DNA of 64,000 bases from Vanilla planifolia (GCA_023846275.1 JAIUJO010000087.1:1830148-1894147); one strand, 5' to 3'; positions 51,801 to 64,000 are shown, counted from the stretch's first letter. Made by a program: numbers and translations. The notes: generated by a model from the sequence alone, not told the origin.

Positions 51801-54800
51801 TGTGTGTGTGTGCTTGTTTGTGCTCATGTATGTGTAGCTTTTTGTGTGCATGTGTGTGCTTATGCACATGCATATGAGTGCTTGGGTGTGTGTGCATACC
51901 TATGTTGAGTGTGTATTTGCATGTATGTGTATGGGTGTGCATGCTTTTGTTTATGTGTGCATACATCCATGTGTGAGTGTCTATGTGTGTGCATGGATTT
52001 GTGCATATATGTGTGAATGTGCCTATGAGTTTGGGCATGTGTGCTTGCATGTGTGCATGTGTGTGCATGCATGTGTATGGATTTATGTGTGTGTTTATGT
52101 TTGTGTGCATGTCATGTCTACACTCATGTGTATATGTGTATGTGTGTGTGTATGTATGTTTAGGTGTATGTGTGTGTTTGTGCTTGTATGTGTGCATGTG
52201 CTTGTGTGTTTTTGTGTGTTTGTGCATGTGGGTGTACAACTTATCACATGTGTTTGTGCATGTGTGGGCATGTGTGCTTGCATGTATGTGTGCATGTACA
52301 AATGCATGTGTGTATATGTGTTCATGTGTGTGTGAGTGAGTATATGTGCGAGTGTGTGTGTATCTGTATGTGCATATTTCAATGTGTGTGTGAGCCTTTA
52401 GGAAAGTGTGCATTTTTATGTATGTGTGTGTATGCATCTGTGTGTGCAATTGTATGCATTTGTACATATGTGTGCGTGTGTGTGTGCGTGAGTGCATGCA
52501 CATGTGTTTGTATGCATTTTGTGCATGTGTCTATGTGTGCATGTGTGTATACATATTTCTATGTTTTTGTGTGCCTATATGTGCATAGTTGCACGTGTAT
52601 GCGAGCGTTTGTGTGTGCTTGTGTTTCTGTGACTATGTGTGCATGTGTCTAACTATGTTTATGTGTTTTCTTGTGGGAATGTGTGCTGCTAGCATGTGTG
52701 CACATGTGAGTGGCTGTGCATGTGTTTTGGTGCACTTGCATGTTTGTGTGCTTTTGTGCATGTTTATGTTTATATGTGTGTGTAGACATTTGCATGCATC
52801 TAGGCATGTATGTTTGTGTGTGTGTGTATGTTTGAACATGTGTGTGCATGCAAGGGTGTGTGCATTTGTGTCTATGTGTGCATGCTTCTTTGTGGGTTAT
52901 GTGTGTGTGCAATTTTTTTTTGTTGGTGTGTGTATGCATAGGCTTGAGTGTGTGTGGGAGTATGTGCGTGTGGGTAAGTGTGTGTGCATGGGCATGTGCA
53001 TTCGGATGTGCCTATATGTGTGCGTGTTAATTCAACTATTCATGTGGTTATGTATGTGCATGTGAGTATATGTGTATACATTTATGTGTACTTGCTTGAG
53101 TGTTTGTATGTATGTGTATTTTTGCATTTTTATGTGCATGTGTGAGCATACACATGTGGATGTGCATATATAAATACATACATGTGTTTGTGTATATTTC
53201 TTTGTGTTCTTGTAAAAAAGTGCGCATGAGTGTGTGCAAGTGTGTGTGTTTTGAAATGTGTGCTTGTTTAGGACAATTTCTTAGGGTCCACAAGTGTGTG
53301 AGCATGTGCATGCATGCATGAGTATGTGTGTGCATGCATATGTGTACTTATGAGTATGCATGTGTTTGTGTAATCCAATGTGTGGAGGACTGTGTGTGAA
53401 TGTGTGTGCATTTGTATATGCATAAATGTGTGTGCCTATGCATGAGTATGCACGTGTTTATATAAGTGTGCCTGTGTGAGTGTTTTTGTGTGTGCATGCA
53501 TTTGTATGCATATGTTTGTGCATGTGTGATGTAAGTGTATTTGCAAGTATATCTTATTGTTTGTGCATGTATGTGTTTGAGCACACTTTTGTGTGTGTTT
53601 GCATTGGCACTTGTGTGTGTGTGTCTACATTTGTAGTGCATGTGTGCATTTGTGTTCTTGTGTGAATGTGTGCATGTGTGTGTATGTGTGATTGTGTTAG
53701 TGTATGTGTGTGCATGTGTTTGCACTTTTGCATGCATGTGTGTTAGTGCATGTTTGTACTTGATATATGTGTGTGTGTGCATAGGTGTGCATATATGTGT
53801 GTTTGTGCATGAGTGTGCATGTGTGTGCATCTATGTGTGTGTTCGAGTTTATGTGAATGTGCATGTGTGTGCATATGTGATTATATATACATGTGTGTGT
53901 ATGCACTTGTGCATACATGTGTGTGTTTGTATGTGTCTATGCAAGTACAAGTGCATTTGTTATGAGTATGCATATTTGTATAAGTCTGCATGTATGTATT
54001 TGCATGCATATGTGTGTGTACATGTCTATGAATTTACTTTTATTATTTTGTGCAATAACATGCATGTGCATGTGTGTGTGTGTGTGTGCATGTACATGTG
54101 TGTTCATGTGTGTTTGCGCATTGGTGTATGTGTGTGAGTGCATGTACATTTGTTTATATGGGTCTATGTGGGCATGTGCTATTATACATTCTTTTGAGCA
54201 TGTTTGAGTACATGCTTCCATGTGTACATGCATGCATGCATGTGTATACAAACACATGTGAGTGTGGGTGGGTGCGTATGTATCTCTTTGTGCATGTATG
54301 TGTCTATGTGTGAATATGTGGGTTTGCCAGTATGTGCATGTGCATGTGTGCTATGTGAGCATTTGTGCAGCTATATGTGTGGCCATCTTTGTGACCATAT
54401 GCATGCATGTATGTGTGTATACGTGTGCATGCTTATATGCATGTATATGTATTTATGGTTGTGCATGTGTCTACATGTGTGTGTGTGTGCACGTGTACAC
54501 ACATGCATGTATGTCTATGTGTTTATGTGCATCTATTTTCCTATAAGCATTTGTGTATGTGTGCATGCATGTGCATATCCATGTGTGTACACGTATGTGT
54601 GTGCATTTGTATGTGCATGTGTGCACATGTCTGAGTGCATGTGTGCATATGTGTATGCGTGTATATATGCAAGCATGAATGTGTTTTGATATTTGTGTAT
54701 GTGTAGCTATGTGTATGTATGTGTGTCTGTGTTCGTGTGTGCTTATTTGCATATGAATGCTAGCATGTTTGTGTATGTGTGTGTGTTTGAATGTGTTTTT

Positions 54801-57415
54801 ATTTGTGTGTAAGCATGCACATGAGCTCTTGTGCATTTTTTGCACATGCACTTGTGCATGTGCATATGTGTGTGTTTATGCATCTGTCTTTGTGTGAATG
54901 TATACATATGTGTCTGCATATGTGCTTGTGCATATGTATCTGTGTACCTACATATGTGTGGGTGTGCCTATGCATGCATGTGCGTTTGTACATGCTTGTG
55001 CATGTGTATGTGCATGCACTTGTGGGTGTGTGTATTTGCATTGTTTTCTTGTGTGAGTGTGCATGTATTTTTGTGCATACATTTATGTGCATTTTAGTTT
55101 GTGCATGTGCATGTCTATGAACCTATGTTTGTGCGTGTGTGCCTATGCCTGTGCATGTGCATGAGCGTGCTTATTTGTGCATGTGCATGTGTGTGTATGT
55201 TTATGTGAGTGTGTGTATGTGTGTGCACATGTGTTCTTATGTGTGCATCTGTGTGGATCGATACATTTGTGTGTGCAAGCATGAGTTTGCATACATGTTT
55301 GTTTGCCTATAGGTAGTGTGTGTGCGTGTCCATGTGCATGCGCATGTGTGTACGATTGTGTGCATTTCCTTTTGTGTGAACATATGCATGTATTATTGTG
55401 TGTGTTTCCTCATGTGTGTGTATACGTGTGTGCATTTGTTTGTGTGTATATATGTATGTGTGCATGCATGGGGTGTGTGTTTGTATGTGTGTTTACTATG
55501 TGTGCTTATGTTTTGTGTATCATGATGCATGTGTGTTCATGTGCACAAGTGTGTGTCTAGGGTATGTGTGTGGTTTTGTATGTGTGTGCATGTTTGTGTA
55601 TGCATATGATTGCATGCTTTTGTGTGTGTTTGCATATGTTCATTTATGTGAGTGTTTGTGTGTGTGTGTGTATGCATGCATGAGTGTATGTATGTGTGAG
55701 TACATCCGTGTATGTGTGAGTGTTTGTTTGCTTGTGTGCATGTGTGCATGTGCATGTATTTGATTATGCATATGTGTGTGCATGCCTACATGCTAATGTG
55801 TGTGCTTTGTGTATGTGAGTGTACATGTGTGTATGTGAGTGTGCATGTGTGTGTACTTATGTGTTTGCACATGTGTGTGCATATGTTTGTGTGTGTTTGG
55901 AAGCATGTGCCTTTATGTGTTTACACGTTCATGTGTGTGTGCGCATGCGTGTCGCTATGTTTGTGCATGTTTTTGCATTTGTGTGCATGTGTGAGTTCAT
56001 GTGTGCTTCTTTATGTGTGAGAGTGTGTTGATGCATGTATGTGTGGTTTTGTGAGTGTGTGTGTTGCTATGAATAGTCATTTGTGTATATGTGTTTCAGT
56101 GTATGTCTATGAGTTCATGCACGTGTGCATATGCATGTACGTGATTGTGCTTGAGCATGTGTGCACATGTGTGTTTATGCGTGTGTGCTTGTGTGTGTGC
56201 ATGTGTGTGCACATTATTGTGTGCTTATGTGTACACCTTTGAGTGTGTTAGTGCATGTACAGAAGTGTACGTGTGCATGTGTTTGCGAGTCTGTGTGCAT
56301 ATGTATGCATGCATGTGTGTGTGTTTGTGAGTATGTGTGCATATGTGTGTGTGTATGTGCATGCATCTCCATGTATGTGTGCATAAATGTGAGTTTCTAT
56401 ACTCATGAGTTCATGTGTGTGTGCATGTGTAGTGCATGTTTGTGTCCATATATGTGTGTACATGTGTTTGTGTGCATGTGCATGCATGTGTGTGTGTATG
56501 CATGTACGTGTGGGTGTATGTGTGTATGTGTGTGTACTTGTGTATGTAGGTGCATTCATGGGTGCTTATGTGAGTTTGTTTATGTGTAAGCATTCTTGTG
56601 TGTGTACTTTTACATGTGCATGCATGTGTGTGTATACACATATGCACATAGAAGTTCATGTGCATGTGTGTGTGTATGCATCTATGTTTGTGCATTTATG
56701 TGTGAGTGCATGTGTGTGCACATGCAAAGGCATTTGTGTGTGTCTATGTGTGTGCTTTTTGTGAATGTCTACATCTTTTGGGGTATGGGTGTGTTCATGT
56801 TCCTATTTGTGTGCTAGTATGCATATCTATATGCTTGCATTTGTTTGTAAGTGTGCTTGTATGTGCATGTGCATTCTTGTATGTGTGCTACTGATGTGCA
56901 TATGTGTGTGCATGGGGGTATGTAGTTATGGTCTTGCAAGTTTGTACATGTGTGTGTGTGGGTGTTTATGTTCTTGTCATGTGTCCATGCATTTGTATGT
57001 GTTTTTGTGTGTGGATGTGTGCATGCATGTCTATGGAGACAAGAGTCGGTTGGTGTTTACGTGTGTGTGTTATTGCAAGAATATGTGTGTGTGTGCTCTC
57101 TCATATATCTGTTCATGGGTGAGTGTGTGGTTGCATGTATTTATTTATACGTGTGGGTGTGTGCATGTTCATGTGTATGTCCATGCATACATGCTTGTGT
57201 GTGTGTGTGCATGTGGGTGTGTCAAAGAACACACATCTGAATGTGAGATTACGTTCATGTGTGTTCATGTGTGTGTCGATGCATGTGCATATGTATGTGC
57301 ATAAGTATGTGTGAGTGCATGGGCACATGCATGCATATGTCTACATATGTGCATACACCTGTGTGCGTGCATCTATTCATGCATACGTGTATCCATGTTT
57401 CTATATTTTCTTATG

Positions 57416-57417
<2 letters not shown>

Positions 57418-57453
<36 letters not shown>
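57418..57453 (+). repeat. Perfect (TG)18 microsatellite, second copy
   Basis: Same length and same flanks as the tract at 39,806-39,841. Confidence 0.95.
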
Positions 57454-57454
<1 letters not shown>

Positions 57455-58204
57455 ATGTGTGTTTGTGTATATACAAGTGTATGTGCATGTCCTTTTAAAA
57501 AAAGTGTATGTGCATGTACTTTTTGACACATATGTGTGTGTTTGTGTTTACATGTTTATGCATGGACATGTGCATGTTGATGTCCGTGAGTTTGCACATA
57601 TGTGTTCTTGCACGAGTGTGTGTATGTGTGTGTGTGTGTGTATGCATAGGTGTGAGTATTTGTGCATGTGCATCCATGTGTTTGTGTTTGTCTGTGCATT
57701 TGTGCAAGTGCATGTGCGTGTGTGTGTGTATTAATGCATTAATGTGAAAGTGTGTGTGTTTGTGCACATGAGTGTGTGCTTGTCCATGTGTGCATATATG
57801 CATGCATGCATTTATGCATGTGTTTGTGTTTTTACATACATATGTGTGCTTATGTATTTGTTTGCATAAGTGTGTGAGCATACTTGGTTATGTATGTGTG
57901 TATGCATGAATGTGTATGTGTGCAAGGGCATGTGCATTTGCATGTATTTGCATGCCTACATGTTTGTGTGTAAGTACTTTTATGATTTTGTGTATGTGTG
58001 TGCTTGTGCATATTTATGTGTTTGTGCATGTGCATGTGTCTGTGTATGAGAGTGAAGGTATGTGTGTGTTCTTGTGGTGCATTTGCATGTATGTGTGTGT
58101 GTGTGCACGTCTGTGTCTATGTGCATGCGTTTGTTGGCATGTGTGCATTTGCATTTGTGTGCATTTTTCTGTATTTGTGTGCATATGTGTGTTCACTTGT
58201 ATGA

Positions 58205-59775
58205 CCTTCGTCACTTTAACCACTTTTGTTCAAAGATGAATTTTAACTTTATTGGAAAAACCTTATGCATTTATTCTTAGAATTCATTGATTTGAAAATT
58301 TGGGTTATTGTTGAAAACACATTTGAGTTTTTTTGCTAAGACTATTGGTAGAGAAAAAGTGAGAAAACTATTTTATGAACTCCCTCTCGAGAAGATACAT
58401 AGAACTCAAAAAAATTCTTGGACTACGAATATTTGTGGTTGTGATTTAAGTACCCAAATGTAATCAAATCAAGAACTTGAAAGTGGCAAATGAGATTTGG
58501 TCTAAACTTGAAGTTACTTATAAAGGTACCTCTCATGTTAAGCAGACTAAAATGAACATGCTTGTTTAAGAGAATGAATTCTTTTAGATGAATATGAATG
58601 AAAGTATTAAAACTATTTTTATAAGATTTACAAATACTTTTAATAGGTTATCTAACCTTGGCAAGGAGTTTTTTATTGGTGAACAGGTGAGGAAGATTCT
58701 TTGTGTTATTAGTTAATAATATGACCATTAGTGATGATGTTGAGAACAACATAAAATATTTTGATTATGACTTTAGATAAGTTATGGGGTGAGCTTTTAA
58801 CAAATGAAGTTGAGCTTATAAGAGAAGGGATGAAGACCTTATCGTCAAAAAAGAAAGGAAAAAAAAGGAAAACTTTGATAGCCTTTATAGTCAATTATTC
58901 TACAAACTCAGATATCTCCATCCCAAGTGAGGTAACTTTGATTTGAAAAGCTTTATCTAGGTTATATAATAAAAAATATAGTTAAATGAGTTGATAACAA
59001 TAAAAAATAAAGGAAAAGATAGTTTAAGAAATAAAAAGGAAAGATAATGCCTCATGAAGAAATAATTTGTTATGAATGTAAATTACCTAAGTATATAAGA
59101 CCTAATTGTCCTCACTATAATGAGAGAGTGGTGAAGTTTTAAAAAGAAAAAAAGAAGAGAATTATGATGATATCATGGGATGATTCAGATAGTTCTCCCT
59201 CTAGTGATGAAGATACAAAGAGTTTGATTAATCATATAACAATGGATAGTGTTACTATCATATCATTAGATGATGAAGTATTCCTCTTTCTCCTTTTTTT
59301 CATCTTCTTCTATAGTTTATTGTGAAGAATAGTATATTAATGTTTTCATGAAATAAAAAAATTGGCTTTTAAATATCTTAAATTAAAAGAAGAACATAAA
59401 AACTATTTAAGCTTGTATGAACAATTGAATAAGTTCAATACTAATTATTTGTAGGAGAGTAAGATTAAGAGAGATGAAAAAGCCTGTATTATTATCAAAA
59501 AACCAGCTTAGTTAGAGAATTAACTAATTTAAAATATTTACATGTACATTGTAGGACTTTTTTTTCATAAGGTTGGTTATGTAAGAAATGTTACATATTA
59601 TTTTGTTCTATGAGTAATTTATAACTATTACACGACAATTTGACATATTTCATCTTATTAAAAATTTAGAAACGTCATCGATAATAAATATTCTAGATTT
59701 ATATGGACTAGAAATAATAATTTAATTAATGATCAAGTTAAGAAATATGAATCCAAGATGGTTTGGGTTCCAAAA
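58205..59775 (+). pseudogene. Degraded copia gag, copy 2
   Basis: This gag is the counterpart of the copy at 40,593-42,163. The UBN2 core is at 58,483-58,716, the LDKLWGELLTNEVEL piece at 58,761-58,946, the damaged knuckle CYECKLPKYIRPNC at 59,068-59,109 and WVPK at 59,764-59,775. Every stop and frame change found in copy 1 recurs here and I found no private mutation. It has no start codon and no intact frame longer than about 60 codons, so no product is expected. Confidence 0.88.
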
Positions 59776-61177
59776 ACAATTTTTTTGATTTGTTTTATAG
59801 GAATATTCCTTCAAGTTAAAACAAATGTTTGATTTGCTCTTGGTGACAACTCCAAGTAGAAAGTGACTAGAATTAGAGCTATGAGTAGTTCACACACTTC
59901 TATAAGAAAGGTCCTCTTTGTACAAGATTTAATATATAATCTTCTTAATATTAATTAATTATGTGATTCAAATTTTAACGTTTTATTTAACAAAAAGAAA
60001 TGCATTATTAGTAAATATCATCTTCTAATTATCATTAGATATAGAAAATATAAAACAGACATTTTATTTTTGTACATCATTAAAGACAGTAGTCTAGAAT
60101 ATCTTACATCACATGATAATAATTCTACTTTATGGTATAGAAGATTTTATCACTTAAGAAAGTCTTTTTTTAGAGATCTTTTAAAGTTTAACCTAATTAA
60201 TGGTTTTCAAAACCTTAGTAGGTCAAGTGATAAATTATATCTTTTATGTCAATTAGGAAAAAAAACCAAAGTGAGTTTTAAACCATCTAAAAAACTTACT
60301 ACTAAGAAAGTATTGGAATTTTTTCATTTAGATTAATTTGATCCTATTCAATTAGAGAGGTTTGGTAAAGAAAATATGGTTTTATAATTGTAGATGACTT
60401 CATTAAGTCTATATGGGATCTTTTTGTTAAAAATAAAAATAAAGTTTTTAAAATATTTATAAGATTGATTGCTATTTCTAAAAAAGTGCATAATCTTAGG
60501 TTAGTCTTTTTTAGAAGTGATAATGACGAAGCACTCAAGAATAAATTGTTTGATGATTTTTATAAAAAAATAGAGTTGCATGCATTTTCTTCACCAATGA
60601 ACCCTCAATAAAATGGTGTAATTAAGAGAGAGTTTAGAACCTTACTAAATGTGATAAGATGTATGCTTAATGAGTATAGTATTTTAGAGTACTTTTAGGC
60701 TGAGGTAGTTAATATAGTCTATTATGTTTTTAATTGAATAATATGTAGACCTTGTTAGAAATTTTTTTCTTTTGAATTACTTTACAATAAGAAACCTAAG
60801 ATATCCCATTTGATGTTTTTAAGTGCAAATATGTCATTTTAAATAATAGAAAAATGGATTTAGATAAGCTTAATGCTAAGTCTAATTTAGAGAACTTTTT
60901 AAGATACTCACTTGTACAATATTTAGCAAATATAATAAGAGAATATTAGTTCTAGAAGAAATAATCCATGTAAAATTTGATAAATCTCTTATTAAAGCAT
61001 ACAGTAATCATCATCAAGATGATCAACTTGATGAATTATAAGATTTAAGGCATAAAGATGAAACCTTAAAGAATGTAGTTGAAGTTATTGAAATGAAAAA
61101 AGAGGAGATCAATTTGAGAAGAAATTAAGGAATTCTAATGATCATTATTATGATTTGAACAAAATTTTATAGAAACT
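59776..61177 (+). pseudogene. Degraded copia protease remnant and integrase, copy 2
   Basis: GDNSK lies at 59,842-59,856, again only 22 codons after WVPK, so the protease deletion is shared. The pre-integrase frame spans 60,070-60,336. The integrase acidic positions are Asp at 60,331-60,333, Asp at 60,519-60,521 and the Glu-to-Lys change at 60,624-60,626. The C-terminal ILNN..LRYS part follows. It is inactive for the same reasons as copy 1. Confidence 0.9.
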
Positions 61178-62622
61178 ACTTTTGAAGATGTGACCTAGAA
61201 TATTGTGATGAATAAAGAGTTGATGTAATTTTAGAGAAATAAATTTATTGATCTTATACCTATGCAAAATGATAAAATAATCATTGGTACAAAATGGATG
61301 TTCAATAATAAGCCACATAGAAATGCCTTAGTTATTAAGAATAGAGCTAAATTAATAATTAAACGTTATTATCAAGTTAAAAGAGCATATATAGATGAGA
61401 CATTTGCTTTAATAGTTAGACTTAAGGGAAATAAGATTTTACATACTTATGTGTACCTTAAAAGATTTAGATTATACTTAATAGATATAAAAAAATATAT
61501 TTTTAAATAGATATATAAATGAAGAAGGGTATGTTGAACAACCCCCATGACATATGATACATGATAGTTTAATTCATATGTACAAACTTAAGAAGGCACT
61601 TTATGATTTGAAGCAAGCTTCAAGAGCTTAGAAATAAAGATTGTGCATTTCACTTACAACAAATTATTTTCATAGAGGTAAAGAAGGTAATATTTTATTT
61701 ATTTAAAATTTAGTTGAAAGTAAATTAATGTGTCAAGTTTATGTGAATGATAATCTTTAAAGCTTCTAATAAAGAGATGTGTGTAATGTTTACTAATTTA
61801 ATAAAAAATAAATTTAAAATGAGTATGATAGAGGATTTAACCTTCTTCTTAGGAATTTATGTTAAGCAAAAACGTCAAGGAATTTTTATTTCTTAAATTA
61901 TTTGATGAAGTTTCTAAACAATTTAGTTATGAAAACATGAAGTAAAGGAAGAATCCCATTACTTCAAGTTCAAAAGCTTGTTGACACAAAATTGTTTAGA
62001 AGAATGATTAGATCATTATTATATCTTATTTTAAGTATGCATAGCATTATTTTTATTGTAAGTTTGTATTGAGATTTTAGGCTAGTCCTAAGAAATCACA
62101 CTTATAAATAGTCAAACATATTTTTAAATATCTTATAAGTACTAAAGCTCTAGGCTTAGGATACCATAAATGCTAGTTTGGATTTGATATCCTACATATA
62201 TGCTAACTTTGTTTGTAGTAAGATTGATAGAATGAGTACCTCTAACATGTGTTAATTGAATGTTCACAAATTTCTTAGGCTAGTAAGAAATAAAATTATG
62301 TGAAACTATCTATAATAGAGGTCGAGTACATTACTGTAGGTAGTTGTATTGCTCTTGTTCAATGGACTAAATAAGAACTTTTAGATTATGGCATTTAATT
62401 TATATAAAGTCTAACATTTTATGATAATTTAAGTGTAATTTATTTAACTATAGATTTTATTCAACTCTCAAGAATAAAACATATAGAATTATAACATCAC
62501 TTTGTTAAAGAGTGTGCGTAAGAGAAAGTAATTCAATTGTTATTTATTCCATCTTTTATCCAATTAGTTGATTTTTTACTAAGCCATTGGCTACTTAAGT
62601 CTTTCATAGACTTAGATTGATC
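61178..62622 (+). pseudogene. Degraded copia reverse transcriptase and RNase H, copy 2
   Basis: IIGTKWMFNNK opens the frame at 61,262-61,510. The first RT Asp is at 61,484-61,486, and the YVND box (YVDD in active elements) is at 61,740-61,751. RNase H motif remnants lie near 62,190-62,250 and the FTKPL tail near 62,570. All lesions match copy 1. Confidence 0.9.
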
Positions 62623-62811
62623 TTAGGTGTAATTATCCCCTTCGAATGATTATAAAAAAGGAGGAAAAACTTAATCCCATAATTTAAGGAGAGTATAAGC
62701 TATCAAATAGGGTAAGCTAAAATGTTGAGTATTACATTACTTGGTTTGTTCATTATATTACATTATCTTGATTATTATATGTTTAATTTTGACAATGGTT
62801 TTATAATCATC

Positions 62812-62821
62812 AAGGGGGAGA
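62812..62821 (+). other. Polypurine tract, copy 2
   Basis: AAGGGGGAGA directly before the TATT start of the LTR, identical to the tract at 45,200. Confidence 0.75.
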
Positions 62822-64000
62822 TTATTCTAACCTCTGATATGATGATCACAAAATAAAACTAAGTATTACTAGCATCATATTGAGCTTAGTGTTGTTTCAA
62901 TAAAATCTTAAAGTGCATTATAATAATTTTTTATTATTGGAGTAAAGATTATAACATAAATAGTTAATGAAGATTTAATGCTTAACTTACTAATTTTTTG
63001 GCTAAGAATCATGCCCTTTATTGAGTGGCTAATCTATAAAGAATAATATTTCTAAATATCTATATGGTTAACATGTTAAACATTTATTTTCTTTATAATT
63101 ATGTCGCATGCAACTATCATTATTCATGTATATTTGAGTTATATTTCTTAGTGATGCATTAGGTTACATTTCGTTTTCAAAATTAAGTCTTTTTTAGTAC
63201 TAAAATTTCATAATTTTAAAAAATAATTTGGCCTATGCACCCAATCAAAGCTAAGCCCAAATGTTTGCAAGTGTCCTATAATGCTGGGCTTTGGGTCTTG
63301 AGGAGCAGCAAGTTAGTAGCATGACTAAAACTGAGTCGTGGTTTGGCCCAAGTATTATTCATGGTATGAGTTCCACAATGAGGTGGGTTAATCAAGTTGG
63401 GACTTGACTCCTAAAATAGATTAGGTATAATAAGTAAAGTAGGACACATTAATGATAATTATTTGGCTTAGATTAAGTTTGGATCCATTTTAACATTTTA
63501 CATAAGTGCCTTAGTTATTGACTTCTTATGGGTATCATGGGGAAGTGAACCCCAATTGACTATATACTGCATGTAATGGAAGTAATATAAGGACAAATCA
63601 TATGCATTACATTGTAATGCAAAACTAAATAATTGAATTTTTTTATTCCAAACTTTAGCACATTTGTACTGATTAATCGTGCATTTTTGTGATTGAATGG
63701 TCACATTTTCTTCTACATTTAAGATTAATTTTTTTCAACTTTTCATTCATTCGCAATACTTAATCAAACGATTGAGAGCCCCTCCACCTTCATAGTATCC
63801 TAATCGTCGCCACCATCCTTCCAACTTTTCAATTTAATTATCTAAATCATATCACTATGATTAGATTTGGAACCTTTAATTGTTATTATGATAAGATGAT
63901 TCTTACTTCGTCAAGTCGAATTGGATGATAATTTTATTTTGTCTTCCTCTTTCATCTCTACAATGGCTAGCTTTTGAAAAAGCCAATTTTAGCCATTGGT
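62822..64000 (+). mobile_element. 3' LTR of copy 2, cut by the window end
   Basis: The first 693 bp match the LTR at 45,210 with no difference found. From 63,515 on it differs at roughly one base in ten, with small indels near 63,737 and 63,795. The TATA-like ATATAAGG is at 63,585. It is collinear with copy 1 to about 46,400, so the composite unit may continue beyond the window, possibly into another TG array. Confidence 0.85.
63585..63592 (+). promoter_or_regulatory. TATA-like element in the second LTR
   Basis: Same ATATAAGG as at 45,973, retained inside the diverged part of the LTR. Confidence 0.35.

Larger units (their letters stand above)
46622..58204 (+). repeat. Degenerate TG-rich array 3
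   Basis: The polarity and word content match arrays 1 and 2. The left part (46,622 to about 51,880) has no clear long partner elsewhere in the window that I could find by eye. The right part (about 51,883-58,204) is the duplicate of 34,340-40,592. A TA-rich patch lies at 48,867-48,890 and a (TG)18 tract at 57,418-57,453. The array separates an LTR on its left from the N-terminal gag codons of copy 2 on its right. No credible gene is present. Confidence 0.9.
51883..63514 (+). repeat. 17.6-kb-period direct duplication, right copy
   Basis: This is the partner of 34,340-45,902. The left limit is set by the last clear landmark pair (CATGCCTATG at 34,352 against CATACCTATG at 51,895). A 26-bp insertion relative to the left copy lies near 53,900. 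The last substitution on the left side is G at 37,338 against A at 54,950. The next difference I found is G at 45,903 against T at 63,515. Confidence 0.95.
58205..64000 (+). mobile_element. Ty1/copia LTR retrotransposon relic, copy 2 (5'-truncated, runs off the window)
   Basis: This is the offset-17,612 copy of the element at 40,593, with the same gene order, 5' truncation, frameshifts and stops. Sharing all lesions means it arose by duplication of an already dead element and not by a second retrotransposition. The TG/gag junction is the same at both copies, so the truncation is also older than the duplication. The LTR part is cut by the window edge. Confidence 0.93.

Noticed and set aside
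46776..57881. Open frames in array 3 such as 46,868-47,377 and 53,640-54,137
   Set aside because: Same repeat composition. Conservation with array 2 frames reflects DNA duplication, since non-coding positions are equally conserved.
1..58204. Telomeric or interstitial telomere repeat
   Set aside because: No runs of TTTAGGG or TTAGGG. The G/T richness comes from TG dinucleotides.

Overview
The window looks like plant heterochromatin. The only recognisable coding material is two copies of one long-dead Ty1/copia LTR retrotransposon. Its gag shows the plant-type UBN2 pattern, followed by a CCHC knuckle, integrase before reverse transcriptase, a polypurine tract and an LTR. The gag layout (knuckle, Lys/Glu-rich linker, a WVPK motif before the protease) and the purine tract next to the LTR suggest the Sirevirus (SIRE) group, but this is inferred from remembered family patterns. 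I cannot name the species. I see no intact host gene, rRNA, tRNA or CRISPR array.

Layout. (1) 1-19,056: degenerate TG-rich array. It contains nested tandem duplications of about 555 bp (4.15-5.8 kb), about 694 bp and 2.9 kb (8.7-15.0 kb) and 237 bp (15.25-15.75 kb). (2) 19,057-19,412: an LTR fragment with an internal deletion. (3) 19,413-40,592: second TG-rich array, with an old 7.3-kb duplication. (4) 40,593-45,209: 5'-truncated gag-pol relic, then its 3' LTR at 45,210 to about 46,621. (5) 46,622-58,204: third TG-rich array, whose right half duplicates the right end of array 2. (6) 58,205-62,821: second gag-pol relic, then its LTR from 62,822 to the window end.

The central observation is a composite unit, LTR / TG-rich array / gag-pol / LTR, repeated in direct orientation with a 17.6-kb period. 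The TG array sits where the 5' LTR end, primer binding site and leader should be, in both copies. About 8.56 kb (37,339-45,902 and 54,951-63,514) shows no difference in the parts I compared, including a perfect (TG)18 tract. Identity then drops abruptly to roughly 90 percent at 45,903/63,515 inside the LTR, and decays more gradually to the left. Both gag-pol copies carry the same stops and frameshifts, so the element died before it was duplicated.

The TG arrays are mostly alternating purine-pyrimidine. All three stop codons have the form YRR, so such DNA rarely contains a stop in any frame. This explains the crowd of Cys/Val/Met-rich (+) and His/Thr-rich (-) open frames, none of which I accept as genes.
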